Part shown: positions 33,901 through 44,255 of the stretch, piece after piece
Layout: each line of letters starts with the position of its first letter
How positions within the stretch are numbered: the first letter of the stretch is position 1
Notes under the pieces: model-generated
Databases searched by the model: none
Told to the model about the DNA's origin: nothing
The model's input: only the letters and a program-made list of their open reading frames with translations
NCBI GenBank assembly: GCA_951802195.1
Contig: OX637624.1
Coordinates: 744,001 to 808,000, forward strand
Length of the DNA: 64,000 nt
Direction of reading: 5' to 3'
Origin: Tausonia pullulans
Taxonomy: Eukaryota > Basidiomycota > Tremellomycetes > Cystofilobasidiales > Mrakiaceae
Made by a program: the position numbers and the translations under genes

Positions 33901-35116
33901 GTGGGAAATTCAGGATTACGCGACCTTGAGACGGACAATAGGGACGTACGGAACATCGCCGAGATCTGCTCCCCAGGTAGCCCCCATACCGCCAGCGGGC
34001 ATATCATGGATCCCGATCAAGCGCCACGGTCCACCAGCTGGGGCAGCAAGCGTGGCGTAACGTCCGTCGGCCGTGCGACCCTCGCCCCAGATGGAACTGA
34101 GGCGAGAAGGCGTCGAGGGGCCGAAAGCTGAGTACCGAAGGGTGTGGGACGGCGATCGCGGGTCGAGGGACGAGATGGTCAAGGTATAGTCTGAAAGTTC
34201 AGAGGAGCCACGCCGTCAGGGTGCGAAGAGTAACAGATTGTCGCTCAAGATTGAGGAAACGAACCCGTTCGTGTGAGATAGAGCAAATTTCCGCATCCGT
34301 CGTTTCCGAAAGAGGCTGATTCATGATCCGCCTCCATCTCATCCAGGAGTTCAAGCATGTCGCTCTCTCTCAGGTCACGTCCTCGGGCGTGAGGGAGGGG
34401 TCCGCACGAGGCGAGAGGAGTTCCCACGCTGACCGTTGCTCCTGGCGGATTGCCGAAGTCGCCGACGACGGCGCCTGTGTCAAGGTCGATGCCGATAAGG
34501 GATGTCTTCATCTCGCCGAGGAAGATGCGAGGCTGCGCGAAGAGGACAGGCGATGAGAGGAATGACGCTTGGACACTGGTTTCGGAGTAGAAGGACCGAA
34601 AATCTTTTGAGCTATGGAAGAAAAGACTGCTGAGAGAACGGAGGAAGCTCACTGCACTTACAGATCTGGCATAGTCAAGCCCATCTTTCGCATCTTCCAT
34701 TCAGTCTCCCCAGGCGCCGCTCTTTCCCGCGTTCCGATCCATAGCTCTCCCTTGAGTGGGTCAACGACGAAACGCTCGTCGTCCCGATCTGAGCCATTGG
34801 AGTTAACCTCGCTCGAGACGACGGGGGCAGCGCCTCCGCCAAGCGCGCTCCAGCGCTTGACGCCCGTCACGCGGTCGAGCGCGTGTACACCCCCGTCGAG
34901 AGTCGTGACGAGGAGGAGCGGAGAGAGGATGACGTCCCTAGGTGCTAGCCGGGGATGGGGGGCTAACCAGGTCGAGAGCGAGGAGAACGCCGACGCGACC
35001 GAGGAGGGGGGAGGTGGAGGGGCCGGGGCGTCGAGGGCCGATGGACGGGCGAGAGCTATGGGCGGGAGGAGCAGGAGCGGAATCGCCGCGAGGACCGGCC
35101 AGGCGGGGAGATGCAT
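30998..35116 (-). CDS. IRE1: ER stress sensor kinase/endoribonuclease Ire1
   Basis: Thirteen exons: 35116-34662, 34611-34265, 34190-33950, 33889-32895, 32831-32818, 32756-32738, 32665-32347, 32289-31906, 31863-31729, 31663-31438, 31364-31303, 31241-31172, 31105-30998. They join in frame to 1124 residues. A signal peptide (residues 1-23) precedes a PQQ-like luminal domain (LLVTTLDGGVHALDRVTG). A single membrane helix is near 500-522 (FFLVYLPLLAIGLASVW), followed by a basic linker. The kinase shows VAVKRLL, CHRDIKPQN, ISDFGLARR and GTPGWRAPEVL. The C-terminal KEN RNase has RNKRHHYMEL with the catalytic-type His and GFLAYFTSRFPLL. Ire1 senses unfolded protein in the ER and splices HAC1/XBP1-type mRNA. 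Exons 5 and 6 are 14 and 19 nt. Residues coded by 34365-34433 could be an unspliced intron. Confidence 0.93.
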
Positions 35117-35774
35117 AGTGAGATTATGAGGTTAGGCCAAAATGGTGGGAGCTGGTAGTGTTGCTGAGAAGAGGCGGGCAAGGCTAAACGAGCATAGCCA
35201 CGGCGTCCAAAGGTCGGGTCGGAGTCGTCCGCGGGCGGTGAAAGCTTCCCTGAGCTAGAGACAGGGCCCGTCGAGAAGGGACAGACGTGAAATTGTTGAC
35301 GAGACCTCAAATCTACGGTGTATGAGGTTGCGCTTGAGACCAGCGATAGCAAGTAGGAGCTGTGGTCGGTTGTCGAGAGAGAACGATTCTGGAATGATGG
35401 TTGAGGGCGTGCCAGCGCGTCAGCGTGTGAGAGACAGCTCGCACATCCTAGCCGAAGCGGAAGGTCGCGATCCACGCCGCCTTGAAAATATTTTGACACT
35501 GCTACCAGTTATATAGCTTGCCGGTAAGAGCCATTCTACGGGTTCACGAGAGTCTGAGTCCTAGAGACAGGTAGACGATGGGTGCCCTTGACAACGATCT
35601 GTCGTCATTCCGGTTGGACCCTCTGTCTCTCGCCGTCGGACGTCCAGCGACAGACAGCCGTCTATCAACTCTCTCTAGCTCCCACCACCCTTTCCTGACA
35701 GGTGAGAGAACCCAGTTCGGCGATAGCCCTGCCTATTTTGAGGCCGTTTACTTACGTGCTGGCTGAAAGTCGTC
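35117..35774. promoter_or_regulatory. Divergent promoter region, IRE1 and THG1
   Basis: 658 bases between two divergent start codons, an ER stress sensor on the minus strand and a tRNA repair-type enzyme on the plus strand. No TATA box or stress element was recognised with confidence. Shared regulation is only suggested by the arrangement. Confidence 0.5.
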
Positions 35775-37024
35775 ATGTCTGGGTCCAAGTACGAGTATGT
35801 CAAGACTTACGAGAAGGCCGACAACTTGCTCCCAAACACGTACCTCTTGCTCCGCGTCGATGGTCATGCCTTCCACAAGTAAACACTGCCCCTCGACAAA
35901 GCTGTATCTCGCTTGCTGACCGGTTTATCCCGGACTCAAGATTCTCGGACGCCCACGCGTTCAAGAAGCCCAATGATCCCCGAGCACTCGAGCTCATGGA
36001 CCGAGCGGCGCAGGCCGTCATGAACGAATATCAGGACGTTGTGCTGGGTTTCGGAGAAAGCGACGAGTACAGGTGGGTCCTTGCTTACTTCTGTCCGCAA
36101 TCTTGCCGGCAAAAACATTCGACTGACAGCGCCGGCGCTCTCGTGCAGCTTTCTCATCCGACGGGGCTCGAATCTCTACTCTCGGCGCGAGTCCAAGATC
36201 ACGACGCTTCTCCTCTCCCTCTTCACCTCGGCATACACCTACTACTGGTCGGATTATTTCCCGCCAAACGACGAAGAGCCCGAGGGCAAGAAGCTGCTCT
36301 ACCCACCGTCGTTTGATGCCCGGGTCGTCTGCTACCCGTCCGAGAAGGAAATTCGGGACTACTTCTCCTGGAGGCAGGTCGACAGTGAGTTGCTCTCAGG
36401 CCTCCGCCCAATTGGATAGATGACACGGATGCTGATAACGAAACTTGCTATCCCAGCACACATCAATAACCTATATAACACGTCCTTCTGGGCGCTTGTT
36501 CAACTCTCGGACCCACCGCTCTCGACGACCCAGGCGCACGAGGTCCTCTCTGGGACTTACTCTAAGGACAAAAACGAGATCCTCTTCTCTCGCTTCGGCA
36601 TCAACTATGGCAAGCTCCCCGAGCGCTACAAGAAGGGCAGTGTCCTCGTCCGTCAGGTAAGTGTCACCGTTCTCGGCCTGATGCTCGAGTGCGGCATAAC
36701 TGACTTTAACTATATGTTAAGGAGGATGAATTCGTCTTGAAGGAGGACACACTCAAGCTCGCCGGTCTGTCTCTCGAGGGGGTTTCAGCCGTTCTCGAAG
36801 ACTCCTCTTCTTCCACATCAGACCCCTCCTCTATGAGTCCTTCAGCAACAGCTCCAGAAAACGATCCTGTTTCTGGTCCCTCCAAGCCGCCAGCCAAGTT
36901 CAGGAACAGGAAGAAGGATCGTCCACGCCCGCCGCAGGATGGCACGCGTGGCCACGTCGTCGTGTTGCACGTCGACATCATCAAGGACGGCTTTTGGAAG
37001 GATCGACCCTGGCTTTTGGCATGA
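35775..37024 (+). CDS. THG1: tRNA(His) guanylyltransferase
   Basis: Exons 35775-35878, 35941-36072, 36149-36384, 36457-36656 and 36722-37024 join to 324 residues. Motifs in order are [36 protein letters not shown] with the metal-binding Asp, [22 protein letters not shown], the [15 protein letters not shown] helix and [14 protein letters not shown], ending [18 protein letters not shown]. These match the catalytic palm-like fold and HINNLYN block of Thg1. The enzyme adds the essential G at position -1 of tRNA-His by 3'-to-5' polymerisation. A Ser/Pro-rich insert lies at about residues 240-270. Two introns appear to end in AAG. The stop directly follows the conserved tail, so length is normal. 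Confidence 0.93.
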
Positions 37025-38097
37025 CGATCGTTGGCAGACTTTCTTGCGAATGCCTTCTCCGGCGAGTTCGATCTTCCTGGCGGCCATCGAGTTCGACAAG
37101 TGAGGCCATTTTGACACACATCGTCTCTCTGCCCTGACACTGATTGACGTCCATACGTTATGTACTACTCAGCCCCGAATGCCGTATGGATTCTGACGGT
37201 GGACGATCCTCTCCAGCGCTCCGTCGTCCCTTAGTTTCGGCTTCGGCCTTACCTCCAATGCATGTAAATTTGTCCTCTCGGTCTCACGTGGTATCGTTCG
37301 TTTGCCCAACGACGTTTGTGTGTGATCATTGCTGGTTGCTTGCCCTACGCGTGCGCCTGGACGTCGACTTGTGTGAGAACGAGCTTGGGCTGACGAAAAA
37401 GCCGGGAGACACGGGCTTCCTGGTTAGACAAGAGCAGGCAGGGACTAGCTCAGTCGTCGAGGACGGATACTTGGACCATATGTGAGGGAAAGCTAGAAAA
37501 GGGCAGCGAGAGCGTGGGAAAAACAAAGAATGAAAGTAAGGCATGGGAAATGGGAATGGACCAACGGAGCGATAGGAGTCCAAGGCTTGACAACTGGCTC
37601 CTGCATCGCGTTGCCCGTGGCAACCAGCTGCTCAAAAGGTGCACGAGGTCTGGTTCATGCTCCACGTTATTAGGATATATGGCCTAGGTCTCATATTCCT
37701 GATTTTTTATATATTCCTCCGTCCAAAAGGAGGTGTCGAGCGACGCCAAAAGCACGGTCTGCCGCCTTGAGGGAAATGGATCGCCGAGGCACGGCCGGGA
37801 GAGATTAGTCGTCTCTTCGACCGATCAGTCTCCCTCGGCCAAAAGAGGACTGCCTCCTCAAGGGAAATGGATCGCCGAGGCACGGCCGGGAGAGATTAGT
37901 CGTCTCTTCGACCGATCAGTCTTCCTCGGCCAAATGAGGACGCCCTCGGCCAAAGAAGACGTCAGTGCGTCCATCTCAGATCTTCCTAACGCCTTCAAAG
38001 CTATTTGACCAGAGGACTTCTTTCTTCCCCTCTCCCCTCCATTCAGTCTCATCCCTATTCTTTCCTGCATCGCGTTCAACCCATCGCAATATCCACC
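37025..38097. other. Intergenic region, THG1 to the DUF1772 gene
   Basis: About 1.07 kb between genes on the same strand. The right half carries a 90-base tandem repeat (37771-37935), described separately. Small frames on both strands have no recognisable domain. Confidence 0.6.
37771..37935. repeat. 90-base direct tandem duplication upstream of the DUF1772 gene
   Basis: The block starting GGGAAATGGATCGCCGAGGC at 37771 recurs at 37861, exactly 90 bases later, almost base for base for about 75 bases. Each copy contains AGAGATTAGTCGTCTCT, with inverted ends AGAGA and TCTCT. The element CCTCGGCCAAA occurs at the end of each copy and a third time just after, near 37950. The repeat ends about 160 bases before the next start codon, so it may be a promoter element. 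Confidence 0.85.
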
Positions 38098-38771
38098 ATG
38101 ATTGCTTGGAGCTCCCCTTCACTTGCGGGTACCGCCGCCCGAAGCTGGCTCATCCCCGGTATCGTCAGCCAGTGCTTCTTCTTCTTCGGCAATGTTGGCG
38201 CCGCCAGCATGGGCATAGTCCCTGCCGTCCAAAGCCCCGAGCTCAAGCGGAAGCTCACTTCCAGGGACAAGGTCGCCTTATGGGCCTTCTTCTACGGTAC
38301 GGCCAAAGTGCGTAGACCGCTCTTCGTCGGACCCGGTAACTTCGTCAGCTCATGGTTTCTTCTCTCCCTTCCACTATCAACTCAACCTGTCATAATCGTC
38401 CGCACGCGTATCCATCTACCCACTCCCCATTCCTTGCTGTCCAGAAACAATTCGTCGTCTCGCTCGTCTTCTCTACCGCGACCATCGCTAACGCGGCTCG
38501 TCTCGTCGGTTCGGGCAACCGGAACCTTCCGCTCCTCACGCTCTCGGCGGCCTTCTCCCTCGTCACAATCCCCTTCACCGTCCTGGCGATGATGCCTCTT
38601 AACAATAGCCTTGAGCGTCTTCTCGCCAGCGGCAAGCTTGATGATGATAGCACCCAGCAGACGGCCGAGACCGTGGATGGCAAGATTGAGCGGTGGCGCC
38701 AGCTCCATCTCGTCCGAATGGTCTTCGGTGCTGCCGGGCTCGTGCTCTCTTCTTTCGTGCTTTTGGGTTGA
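38098..38771 (+). CDS. DUF1772-type integral membrane protein
   Basis: Exons 38098-38307 and 38445-38771 join to 178 residues. It has about four hydrophobic helices: SWLIPGIVSQCFFFFGNVGA, VSLVFSTATIANAARLVG, LPLLTLSAAFSLVTIPFTVL and MVFGAAGLVLSSFVLLG. The motif MMPLNNSLERLL followed by KIERWRQLHLVRM near the last helix is typical of the DUF1772 / anthrone-oxygenase-like family (usually P-x-N-x-L and a W-x-x-x-H-x-x-R block). Members are small membrane proteins, some acting in oxidation of polyketide intermediates. No polyketide cluster is seen here, so the function is open. The start follows a CCACC-like context. The gene lies downstream of a 90-base tandem repeat. Confidence 0.75.
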
Positions 38772-39351
38772 AATCATGCAACGGGTCTATAAAACTACGA
38801 GTTTCGAAGACGTGAGAGGAAATTTATGCGTCGACCGACGGGGGGTTCCAAGCCGAGCATCGAGAGCGTGCACTTGCGCGACCATTCTGCCGTCATTGCA
38901 TGCCCTTCACATGCCATTTTTCATACACCCATCTGAATCTGTCCTTATTCTGTCGGTGTCTTAGTATAATGAGCAGGGGTAAGCGGTTTGAGGATTGTTA
39001 GCCGGAGCGTTTCACAAATGAACATTGGTTGACTCAAGATCTGCCCGGTATTAATGCTCCGCCTCATCTCCCGCCCATTTTCTCATACTCGATAGTACAT
39101 GGCATGGATGCATGAGCAGACTGAGGCAACGAGCGTCGACTCTTGTTCTCGGCGAGGTGGGCGAGCTCGCTTGTGCATTGTTTGCCTCCACCTACGTCTT
39201 AACAGTTCAACCACCACCCAGCCTTACTCCCTTAACGAGTATACCTTAAGTTGTGGTCCCTGCTCACCTATCAAATTATTCATCGTCCGATTCCCAACAA
39301 CAGATCTGACTCCAGTCTCCAGTTATCGAGGTCTTAGCCTGGGCCGTCGCC
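38772..39351. other. Intergenic region, 3' of the DUF1772 gene
   Basis: About 580 bases, less GC-rich than the genes. It lies directly before an ABC transporter relic and could hold further eroded parts of it, but nothing could be recognised. Confidence 0.5.
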
Positions 39352-39985
39352 ATGACGATTTTCCTCGCCGCTGATCCCGCTACCTCACCAGAATCACCGC
39401 TCCTAATTACCCTTTTGCGTATTGTCGAGCTTTCTGGGGGCAAGACAATTGTCGATGACCGCGACGTCAAGCACATTTCCTTGACGTTCTGCGCGGCCAA
39501 CTCGGTATCGTTCCTCCAAACCCGGTCCTGTGGCAGGGCAAGCTTTGAGACAACTTTGATCAGGAGGGCAAGGCCACAGACGCCGAGCTCCTCTCGGCGC
39601 TCAAGCAGTGCAACCTCGTCCCTGCAGAAATGACGCTTTGCCCAAGATCGAGGCTCGGCTAGACAAGCTTCCACTCGATACCATGGTCAATGACGAGGGC
39701 AACGACCCTAGCGCAGGGGAGATGAAACTATTCGCGCTTGCCTGGGTTGGCGTCCGCAACTCCCAGATCATTGTGCTGAATGGTAAGCTTCTCTTCCGGC
39801 CTTCTCTTTCAAGATATTTAGCGCTGAATCTTCCCTTATTTCCTACAGGCGACATTGTCGGTCAATGTCGAGATGAATAGGGCGATTAGACAACCTTCAA
39901 AACCGAGTTCACCTCCGACACCCTTCTCTGCGTCGCCTATCGTCTTGCGACTGACACTTACTACGACAAGATCGTGGTCATATGA
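39352..39985 (+). pseudogene. Decayed ABCC (MRP-type) ABC transporter, second nucleotide-binding domain
   Basis: Pieces in different frames line up in order with the second nucleotide-binding domain of ABCC transporters. They are LLRIVELSGGKTIVDDRDVK (39400s, family LxRIxELxxGxIxIDDVDI), LGIVPPNPVLWQGKL (39499 on, family LxIIPQxPVLFxGTxR), ATDAELLSALKQCNL, LPLDTMVNDEGNDPSAGEMK (family VxExGxNFSxGQRQL), LFALAWVGVRNSQIIVLN, ATLSVNVEMNRAIR (family ATSSVDxETDxxIQ) and TLLCVAYRLATDTYYDKIVV (H-loop region, His changed to Tyr). The Walker A site is gone, there are at least one in-frame stop and several frame changes, and no transmembrane domain is seen. One former intron (39784 to about 39850) may still be visible. 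It is therefore a dead fragment of a multidrug or vacuolar transporter gene. Confidence 0.75.
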
Positions 39986-41121
39986 GGCACATCTCCAAGC
40001 TATCTGAGAGTTTATCCGTCTCTGTACTGACACTGCACCGTAACCCTTTCCTTGGGGAATTTGGATGTGCTGCGGTGCGTCCAACCCTCACCCCATCTAC
40101 GGGCCTGTTGTACTCTCTCGCAAATCAATTCGTTCAAAGTCCCTGGACAGGCATTTGACACGTAACTAGTTCCTCTTCGGCCGGCAGGACTCGATCTTCT
40201 TCCCCATTTACAAGATGGCTTCGCTGATTCGGGCGGATGTCATCCGCATCCGAGGCGCGAGTGAGGCTGGGCGGCTTTGTTTTCCATCTCTCTCCTTATA
40301 TCCACTTAGGTAATGCTCTTCCTTTTCTCTATAGTGTATCTGTGTCTGGTACTTGAAAATCATTTCTGTCTCGCGTAACGGGGAGGGAACCTTGTGATGT
40401 TGAGCACGCACTACATTGGCGTCAACAGACGGTTGGAATCACCAGGGTCAAGCCAGTAGAAGACGGCGGTGTGTCGCAATTTTTAGATCAGGTCTTGATA
40501 CACAACTGATCCAAGCACAGCCTCGGTTACAGACACATGCAGGAGCGTCCTGCCGAGTTGCTCAGAGAACAATGCGGGGAAAATTAATCTTCTTCTCAAG
40601 TGGCAATTGATGCCCGTAGGCACAGGGCCCACATAGCAAATGGAGGAATATTCGTCAGATGCGAACCAGGCCCGATCTCGAATCAGCTCAAATCCGCTCA
40701 TTTCGAAGGACTGTTCGTGGCCAATCTGTCCTCTGAGCGTACCGAGCGTTTTGTAGCTCTCAACACAGTGTCTTAACTCAGCAAAGACCACGAATGGAAT
40801 CGGCAAGGACGACGGCGCAATTACTCTTTGCCTGTCAAGGAAAGAAGTACAGCTAGGAAGGTCTGAGGGAGAGACTTAGTAATGTTGGTGAGACGTGGGA
40901 GCGAACGGCAAGCTGGTACCCAGCTCTGTTCGTTCGGAAGTCATCAGCAAGTTAGCTGGTCATCTCGTCATCGCGAACGATATCTCGAGATTTTCCCTTT
41001 CAGGCGATGCCCGGAGATTCAGGTGGTTACGAGACGGGGCAAGTGAATCGTGTAAGGAGGAAAGACTAAGAGAGACGGCTAGGTAAAGACGAGAAAAAAG
41101 GACGACATAGACGAATAACCC
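39986..41121. other. Gene-poor region between the ABCC relic and HSP90
   Basis: About 1.1 kb with lower GC and no convincing gene. A minus-strand frame of 107 codons at 40483-40806 has ordinary-looking composition but no recognisable domain and weak GC at third positions. It is left unannotated. Confidence 0.5.
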
Positions 41122-44100
41122 TTAGTCGACCTCCTCCATCGAGCTCTGGGCAGGAGCATCGTCAGACTCGAGAGCGGGCACCTCCTCGGCAGCAGCACTA
41201 GCGAACAATGAAAAAGCGGGTCAGCCAGCCATTCACCCGCCGATTGACGGATTGAGAGAGGCACTCACGGAGCGGCAGCCTCGTCAATCGAGAGTCCGAG
41301 AGAAATCATGCGGTTAATGCGGGTGGCGAACGCTGTCACGATCGAGCGGGTGGAAGAGACATAAGCACTCGGAACAGCTGCCGTGCCGGACGCAGAGGGA
41401 CGAACCAGTGGGGTCCTCAAGAGTGAAGCCCGAAGTAAGGAGGGAAGTCTCGTAAAGGAGAGTCGTGAGGTCGCGGACGGTCTGCAGCGGTAGAAATAAC
41501 GAGGTCAGGGCGAGAAACCAGGAAAACGCAAGGCAGGCATAGATGACTTGCCTTGTCCGACTTGTCCTCAGCCACACGGTTCTTGAGCTCAATGATGATG
41601 GGGTTGTGGGGGTTGAGCTCGAGAGTCTTCTTGGAGGCCATGTACGAAGACATGCTCGAGTCACGGAGCGCCTGAGCTCGCATGATGCGCTCCCTAATTG
41701 ATTGTGGAATATCGATAGTATAGTCAGTCGACTGAGGATGGCCGGAAGTACAAGTGAGCCGACCCACATGTTAGAAGACCATCCGAACTGGCCGGTGACG
41801 AGGACGCAGGGCGAGTCGGTAATGCGGTTCGAGACGACGACCTTCTCGACCTTGTCGCCGAGGTTCTCCTTGATGGCGGCGCAAAGACCCTCGAACTTGG
41901 CAACGTCGCTGGAGGAGGTTGGAGAGTGTTGGGGAGGAAAGGAAGCGAGGAGAGGATGGGTGAAAAGGACCAGAAGTAAAGGAAGGAGCACAAGAGAACG
42001 GAAAGAGCAGAACGCGAAAAGTAATGGTTGAGAGAAGCAGGAAGGAGGGAAGGGTGTCAGTACTGCGCTTGCCAAATACGTTCCTAGGCATCTCCACTCA
42101 CGCCTCGCGAGCGGCCTTCTCCTCCTCAGTCTCCTCGAGCTCGAGACCCTCCTTGGAAACGCAGACGAGCTTGAGACCCTCGAACTCCTTGAGCTGGGTG
42201 ACGGCGTACTCGTCGATGGGGTCGACAAGGAGAAGGACCTCGAAGCCCTTCTTCTTAAGGACCTCAAGGAAGGGGGAGTCACGGACCGAGGAGAGGGACT
42301 CTCCAGTGAGGTAGTAGATAGACTTCTGGATCTCGGGCTTGCGAGTGATGTAGTCTGAGGTAGAGGGGCAGGAAGGTCAGCCAACCTGTCGGCAATCGGC
42401 AACGGTCACTTGACATCCCCAGGCTGACCCTTAAGCGAGGTCTGCTCCTCTCCCGACTTGGTCGAGTAGAAGCGGAGGAACTCGGCGAGCTTGGCCCGGT
42501 TCTGGGCGTCCTCGTGGATACCGAGCTTAAGGTTCTTGCCAAAGGCCTCGTAGAACTTGGCGAAGTTGTCCTTGTCCTCAGCGATCTCCGAGAACATGTC
42601 CATGCACTTCTTGACGATGTTCTGTGTAGGAAGAAAGTGGGGCAAGTCAGCGCTGGATAGACAAACGTGAAAACGGAAGCGAAACCAACCTTGCGGATGA
42701 CCTTGAGGATCTTGTTCTGCTGGAGGGTCTCGCGCGAGATGTTGAGAGGGAGGTCCTCAGAGTCGACGATTCCGCGGACGAAGTTGAGGTACTCGGGGAT
42801 GAGGTCCTCGCAGTCGTCCATGATGAAGACGCGGCGGACGTAGAGCTTGATGTTGTTGCGCTTCTTCTTGGACTCGAAGAGGTCGAAGGGGGCGCTGTAA
42901 AGTAAGAAGAGGCGAGACGCGTGTCAGCAAAAAATCGGCATCATGACTCAATTGGAGCGCAAGATTTACCGCTTAGGGACGTAGATGATGGCCTTGAACT
43001 CGAGCTGACCCTCAACCGAGAAGTGCTTCACGGCAAGGTGGTCCTCCCAGTCGTTAGAGAGCGACTTGTAGAAGGACGCATACTCCTCGGGGGTAACCTC
43101 CTGGGGGTTGCGGGTCCAGAGGGGCTTGGTCTTGTTGAGCTCCTCATTCTCCGTAGTGATCTGAGGTGAGAGAAGTCAGCAAAACGTCGTCAAAGTGACA
43201 TAAAAGATGAAACCCACCTCCTTGACCTTCTTGGTCTTCTTGTCCTTAGGCTTCTCGTCATCATCAATCTCCTCGATCTTGTTCTCCTCCTTGCTCTCCT
43301 CAACCTCCTCCTCGTCCTCGACGTCCTGGAGCAAAACCAATGATAAGCGATTGAAGAGAGTAGAATATAGAACCACGACACACCTTCTCGGTCTCCTTGG
43401 AGACGACGAGCTGGATTGGGTACGAGATGAACTCGGAGTGCTTCTTGACGATCTCCTTGATCTTCTTCTCCTCGAGGTACTCGAGCTGGTCCTCCTTGAG
43501 CCAGAGCTTAATGGAGGAACCGCGACCAAGAGGCTCGCCAGTGGTGTCCGGGGTGATGGTGAAAGTTCCACCGGCGGCGGATGCCCAAATGTACTGCTCG
43601 TCGTCGTTGTGCTTGGTGGTGACCTCGACACGCTCGGCGACGAGGTAAGCGGAGTAGAATCCTAGGGGAAGTGGCAGGTCAGCCTTGGTACAAAGATATG
43701 CACGATATCAACTACACATCGAGCACTCACCAACACCGAACTGTCCGATCATCGAGATGTCGGCTCCGGAGGAGAGAGCCTCCATGAACGACTTGGTGCC
43801 GGACTTGGCAATCGTACCGAGGTTGTTGACGAGGTCGGCCTTGGTCATTCCAATTCCGGTGTCGCGGATGGTAAGGGTCTTCTCCTCCTTGTTGGGGGTG
43901 ATACGGATGAAGAGCTCCTATAAGGGGTGCATCAGATGAATAGTGGTATCAGCAACGGGACGGGCAGGCAGGTGCGACAAGAATGTCGACAGACCTTCTC
44001 AGAGTCGAGCTGGGAAGGGTCCGTAAGAGCGGCATAGCGGATCTTGTCGAGGGCATCGGATCCGTTGGAGATAAGCTCGCGAAGGAAGATCTCCTTGTTG

Positions 44101-44255
44101 GAGTAGAAAGTGTTGATGATGAGGTCCTGTGCAGAGAAAAGACTAAGGTATCAGCTGCTGCCATCCGAAGGTGATAACCCACTCGATAAGTAGACACGCA
44201 CCAGGAGCTGAGAAATCTCAGCCTGGAATCCGAAAGTCTCGGGGGCGGCAGACAT
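41122..44255 (-). CDS. HSP90: Cytosolic heat shock protein Hsp90
   Basis: Fourteen exons: 44255-44202, 44126-43995, 43917-43731, 43661-43384, 43325-43218, 43160-42970, 42894-42690, 42621-42429, 42354-42102, 41908-41768, 41693-41552, 41481-41406, 41332-41269, 41197-41122. They join in frame to 699 residues, the usual size. The N-terminal ATPase shows [31 protein letters not shown] and [16 protein letters not shown] charged Glu/Lys linker (about residues 218-260) precedes the middle domain (GVVDSEDL-type block read here as [15 protein letters not shown], with the catalytic Arg region [11 protein letters not shown]). The C-terminus is MEEVD, the TPR co-chaperone signal of cytosolic Hsp90. The intron at 41551-41482 has a GC donor (GCAAGT). 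Hsp90 matures kinases and other clients. Confidence 0.97.
41482..41551 (-). other. GC-AG intron in HSP90
   Basis: Exon 11 ends GACAAG and the intron begins GCAAGT instead of GTAAGT, ending CTGCAG. The flanking protein reads [18 protein letters not shown], unbroken and conserved, so the splice site is well supported. GC donors are a known minor class. Confidence 0.85.

Noticed and set aside
37025-38097. Idea that the 90-base tandem repeat is coding
   Set aside because: The period is a multiple of three, but stops occur in the frames that would link it to a gene, and the downstream DUF1772 protein has a clear start after it.
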